Assembly (NCBI GenBank): GCA_003509305.1
Contig: DOMU01000013.1
Coordinates: 1-9,111 of the forward strand
Length of the DNA stretch: 9,111 nucleotides
Direction: 5' to 3'
Source: Desulfobulbaceae bacterium
GTDB taxonomy: Bacteria > Desulfobacterota > Desulfobulbia > Desulfobulbales > Desulfocapsaceae
Shown here: piece by piece, positions 6,737 through 9,111 of the stretch
Numbering within the stretch: the stretch's first letter is position 1
Layout of the letters: each line of letters starts with the position of its first letter
Made by a program: the position numbers and the translations under genes
Notes under the pieces: model-generated
Seen by the model: the letters and a program-made list of their open reading frames with translations, nothing else
Told to the model about the DNA's origin: nothing
The model's database searches: none

Positions 6737-7573
6737 TCAGTTTCCGGCATCAAGGAGGGGCCGGTAATCGGTGGTGGCGGTGAAGCAGTGTTCATCATCC
6801 GGATAGCGGCCCTCGCGCACCTCCTGGACGTACTGGCTGGCGGCTTCGCGCATCAGCGGCGCCAGTTTGACATACTGTTTGACAAATTTCGGCACAAATT
6901 TTTCGTAGAGGCCAAACATGTCGCTGCACACGAGCACCTGGCCATCGCAACCGTTGCCAGCGCCAATGCCGATGGTCGGCACCGTTATCTGGCTGGACAG
7001 GATCGCCGCCAGTTCTTTCGGCACACATTCGAGGACGATGGAAAAGGCTCCGGCATCCTGCAGGGCGCGGGCGCCGGCCAAAAGTTTTGCCGCCGCCGGC
7101 AAGTCACGGCCCTGCACACGGTAACCACCGAGCAACGACGCGGTTTGCGGTGTCAAACCGATATGCCCCATCACTGGCACTCCGGCTGTGACCATGCGCT
7201 CGACCACAGGCGCGACTTCCGTGCCACCTTCAAGCTTCACGGCATCACAACCACCCTCTTTCATTAAAAGAATGCCGTTGGCCACCGCCTCGCGCCAGCC
7301 GCACTGATAGGAACCAAAGGGCATATCGGTGACGATAAACGCCTCCCGTGCTCCGCGCCGTACCGCCGCCGAATGGTGCAGCATCTGCGCCATCGTCACC
7401 GGCACCGTCGTATCGTAGCCCAAAACCGCGTTCCCGACGGAATCACCGACCAAAAGAATATCCACGCCGCTTTCATCAAGAATCCGCGCCGTTGGCGCAT
7501 CATAAGCGGTCAGCACCACAATTTTTTCCCCAGCTTCTTTCATGCGCCGCCAATCGGCCATTGTCTTTGTCAT
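6737..7573 (-). CDS. panB: 3-methyl-2-oxobutanoate hydroxymethyltransferase PanB (ketopantoate hydroxymethyltransferase)
   Basis: 278 aa, a full-length PanB. It transfers a hydroxymethyl group from 5,10-methylene-tetrahydrofolate to 2-oxoisovalerate, giving ketopantoate, the first committed step to pantothenate and coenzyme A. Family motifs are in order: LTAYDAPTA (21-29), GDSVGNAVLGYDTTVPVT (43-60), TDMPFGSYQ (82-90), KLEGG (113-117), PVMGHIGLTPQ (133-143), GYRVQGR (150-156), IGIGAGNGCDGQVLV (201-215) and PKFVKQY (228-234). By comparison with E. coli PanB, D44, D83 and E115 are the metal ligands and E182 the catalytic base, and all are present. I chose ATG at 7573 because AGGAGG lies 6 nt upstream. 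The frame is open further upstream without a comparable site. No panC or panD is visible, and the gene appears to be a single transcription unit. Confidence 0.97.
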   Translation of the reverse strand: MTKTMADWRRMKEAGEKIVVLTAYDAPTARILDESGVDILLVGDSVGNAVLGYDTTVPVTMAQMLHHSAAVRRGAREAFIVTDMPFGSYQCGWREAVANGILLMKEGGCDAVKLEGGTEVAPVVERMVTAGVPVMGHIGLTPQTASLLGGYRVQGRDLPAAAKLLAGARALQDAGAFSIVLECVPKELAAILSSQITVPTIGIGAGNGCDGQVLVCSDMFGLYEKFVPKFVKQYVKLAPLMREAASQYVQEVREGRYPDDEHCFTATTDYRPLLDAGN

Positions 7574-7601
7574 CCTCTTCCTCCTGTATACTTGATCGGG
7601 A

Positions 7602-7630
7602 TTTATCAATGAGGGACAGCACTATGGAAA
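7602..7630 (-). promoter_or_regulatory. Candidate panB promoter
   Basis: Minus strand TTTCCA (7625-7630) and GATAAA (7602-7607) are separated by 17 nt, with 4 of 6 matches to the sigma70 consensus in each box. The spacing and position before the AGGAGG site of panB are suitable, but the boxes are weak. Confidence 0.3.
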
Positions 7631-7728
7631 ATATTTGCGCCGGGCGCAACGTGAAACAGCGTTACGTCAATTCAGAATTCAAGAGAACAAAAAACCGGCG
7701 ACTGAAGCAATTCCGTAAAAAGCATTGA
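7624..7728 (+). CDS. Possible small basic peptide of 34 aa (doubtful)
   Basis: ATG at 7624 opens a 34-codon frame ending in TGA at 7726-7728. The product is very basic in its second half (SEFKRTKNRRLKQFRKKH). A GAGGGA about 8 nt upstream could be a ribosome binding site. It matches no family I recognise, and it overlaps the palindrome and the candidate panB promoter, so it may be chance. The final codons coincide with a TTGACA sequence (7725-7730). Confidence 0.2.
   Translation: MENICAGRNVKQRYVNSEFKRTKNRRLKQFRKKH
7635..7649. repeat. 15 bp perfect palindrome in the panB/moxR divergent region
   Basis: TTGCGCCGGGCGCAA is a perfect 7 bp inverted repeat around a single central G. It sits between two divergent genes, just upstream of the candidate panB -35 box, which is a plausible operator position. 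It could also fold as a short hairpin (6 bp stem, 3 nt loop). No regulator is identified. Confidence 0.45.
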
Positions 7729-7730
7729 CA
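7725..7730 (+). promoter_or_regulatory. Perfect -35-like TTGACA before the MoxR-type gene
   Basis: TTGACA matches the sigma70 -35 consensus exactly and lies 55 nt before the ATPase start codon. At a 17 nt spacing the -10 position reads TTCAAA, a poor match, so the promoter is uncertain. Confidence 0.3.
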
Positions 7731-7785
7731 TTTTTCCCGCTTCCGCTTTCAAAGAAGCAACTTTTTCCCTCAAGGAGGTTTTTTT

Positions 7786-8631
7786 ATGCTGCAAGAGCGA
7801 TTCAGCGGTTCGGGCCGCTATGTGCTGGATGACGAACTGGCCAAAATTGTCAACATGTCGATGGTGCTCGAGATGCCGCTGCTTTTGAAAGGTGAGCCGG
7901 GCACCGGCAAGACCATGCTGGCGCACGCCATCGCCGAGACGATGGGGATGCCGCTGATCATTTTGAACGTCAAATCAAATATGAAGCTGATCGAAGCGCT
8001 TTATCAGTATGATACGCTGACCCGGCTGAACGACAGCCGCTTCGGCGATTCGCGGCGCGATGTCGGCAATATCAACGACTATATCCGCATGGGTAAGATC
8101 GGCCAGGCTTTTGTCGCTGACGAGCGGGTGGTGCTTTTGATTGATGAAATCGACAAGGCCGAGACCGAATTTCAGGACGACATGCTTGATGTCCTCGACC
8201 AGATGCAGTTTGACATCATGGAAACCGATGCCGTGGTGCGGGCCAAACAGCGCCCGGTCATTATCATCACCTCGAACGCGAAAAAAGATTTGTCCGACCC
8301 GTTTCTTGGTCGTTGCAACTTCCACCACATCGCCTTTCCCGACCCTAAAATGATGCGGAGGATCATCGCCGCCCATTTCCCGGACATATCGGGCCGCCTG
8401 GCGGAAAACGCCATCGCCGCCTTCTACGAGCTGCGCGATATTGACGATCTCGAGAAAAAACCGGCGACGCGCGAGCTGATCAACTGGCTGCGGGCGTTAC
8501 AGGCCGACCCGGACTTCAAAAGCGGCGACCGCCTGAACAAAGAGATTCCTTATCTCGGCATCCTGTTCAAAAAGAGCGACGACTACCAGAAGTCGGCGGG
8601 ACGGTTGATGCGCAAAGAACTCTTCCGGTAA
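7786..8631 (+). CDS. MoxR-family AAA+ ATPase (PA2707/CoxD-like)
   Basis: 281 aa AAA+ ATPase. Walker A GEPGTGKT (36-43), Walker B LLIDE (117-121) in VVLLIDEIDKAE, sensor 1 ITSN (161-164), a conserved arginine in FLGRCNFHHIAFPDP (R176, probable arginine finger), and a C-terminal helical lid with ATRELINWLRAL. The stretch YDTLTRLNDSR...DVGNINDYIRMGKIGQAF resembles the MoxR subgroup encoded beside CoxE-like VWA proteins (PA2707 of Pseudomonas, CoxD of carbon-monoxide oxidisers). MoxR ATPases act as chaperone-like factors that help mature protein complexes or insert cofactors, usually with a VWA partner. Here that partner gene starts 7 nt downstream. ATG at 7786 follows an excellent AAGGAGG with a 7 nt spacer, so strong translation is expected. 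The client protein cannot be read from this window. Confidence 0.93.
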   Translation: MLQERFSGSGRYVLDDELAKIVNMSMVLEMPLLLKGEPGTGKTMLAHAIAETMGMPLIILNVKSNMKLIEALYQYDTLTRLNDSRFGDSRRDVGNINDYIRMGKIGQAFVADERVVLLIDEIDKAETEFQDDMLDVLDQMQFDIMETDAVVRAKQRPVIIITSNAKKDLSDPFLGRCNFHHIAFPDPKMMRRIIAAHFPDISGRLAENAIAAFYELRDIDDLEKKPATRELINWLRALQADPDFKSGDRLNKEIPYLGILFKKSDDYQKSAGRLMRKELFR

Positions 8632-8638
8632 GCCCGCT

Positions 8639-9111
8639 ATGTTTATTCGTTTCTTTTACGCCCTGCGCGAAGCCGGCATCCCAGCAAGCCCAACCGCCTT
8701 TTTACTCTTGCATCGCGCCTTGGCCCTGGGCCTCGTCAAAAGCCTTGAAGATCTGTACACGGCGGCGCGGGCGATTCTTGTCAAAACGGAAAAGCTCTTC
8801 GACCTCTACGACCGCGTCTTTGCCCACGTTTTCGCTGGCGCCGAACTCAACCTGGTCGATGACGAGGAATTCGACCTGCTGGCTTCCGGCCTTCTCGCCG
8901 AATGGCTGAAAAATCCGCGTGAACTGGCCCGCGCTTTAGGCGAGGACGAAAAAAAGCTCGCCGATATGACGCCTGACGAGGTGCTTGAATATTTCAAGCA
9001 GCGGCTGCGCGACCAGCACGAGCGCCACGACGGCGGCAGCAAATGGATTGGCACCGGCGGTTTTTCCCCGGTCGGCCATGGCGGCTATCACCCCGGCGGC
9101 TTGCGCGTTGG
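8639..9111 (+). CDS. CoxE-like VWA-domain protein, N-terminal part (runs off the window)
   Basis: 157 codons from ATG at 8639 remain open to the right edge. The start MFIRFFYALREAGIPASPT is typical of CoxE/PA2706-type proteins, which begin with a helical region (FF..LR..G.P.S). Further on is the glycine-rich segment GGSKWIGTGGFSPVGHGG (about 131-148), which precedes the VWA domain in this family. The VWA domain itself, with the metal-binding MIDAS motif, should lie beyond the edge and is not seen. It starts 7 nt after the stop of the MoxR-type ATPase, with no strong ribosome binding site of its own, so translational coupling is likely. Family knowledge: it works with the ATPase in complex maturation. 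It could belong to a larger operon to the right. Confidence 0.85.
   Translation, partial: MFIRFFYALREAGIPASPTAFLLLHRALALGLVKSLEDLYTAARAILVKTEKLFDLYDRVFAHVFAGAELNLVDDEEFDLLASGLLAEWLKNPRELARALGEDEKKLADMTPDEVLEYFKQRLRDQHERHDGGSKWIGTGGFSPVGHGGYHPGGLRV

Noticed and set aside
7574..7609. Upstream start for panB at an ATT at 7609
   Set aside because: ATG at 7573 has a perfect AGGAGG at 6 nt spacing, and the extension covers that site.

Overview
The window carries the start of a division and cell wall (dcw) gene cluster, read right to left on the minus strand: mraZ, rsmH, an ftsL-like gene, a penicillin-binding-protein gene in the ftsI position, and a fused murE-murF gene that runs off the left edge. 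Upstream of the cluster, on the same strand, lies panB (pantothenate synthesis). To the right of panB, and divergent from it, are a MoxR-type AAA+ ATPase and the N-terminal part of a CoxE-like VWA-domain protein that runs off the right edge. The coding density, moderately high GC, gene order and good Shine-Dalgarno sites indicate a bacterial chromosome. The MurE part has the DNPR motif typical of enzymes that add meso-diaminopimelate. Together with the style of MraZ and the PASTA-bearing FtsI homologue, this suggests a diderm bacterium, possibly of the Desulfobacterota / former Deltaproteobacteria. That placement is a weak inference.

Layout: 1-2511 murEF fusion (minus, incomplete at its C-terminus); 2508-4511 FtsI/PBP homologue (minus); 4560-5000 FtsL-like (minus); 5006-5911 rsmH (minus); 5912-6421 mraZ (minus); 6438-6502 a sigma70-type promoter followed by MraZ-box repeats; 6503-6736 intergenic DNA with a possible panB terminator; 6737-7573 panB (minus); 7574-7785 divergent intergenic region; 7786-8631 MoxR-family ATPase (plus); 8639-9111 CoxE-like protein (plus, partial). 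The five dcw genes are packed with spacings of -4, 48, 5 and 0 nt. They very probably form one transcript from the promoter before mraZ, which MraZ itself is likely to control.

Two things stand out. First, murE and murF form a single uninterrupted frame of at least 837 codons with essentially no linker between the enzymes. This would put two successive cytoplasmic steps of muropeptide synthesis on one polypeptide. Such fusions are known elsewhere, notably in Bordetella and relatives. Second, the PBP in the ftsI position keeps the FtsI layout (N-terminal anchor, dimerisation region, transpeptidase-like fold, PASTA domain), but all three catalytic motifs are degenerate: SxxK reads KFRL, SxN reads WNN and KTG reads KAG. 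It looks like a transpeptidase-dead pseudo-PBP kept inside an otherwise normal dcw operon. This is the best candidate here for undescribed biology.

I saw no tRNA, rRNA, CRISPR array, insertion sequence or phage gene.
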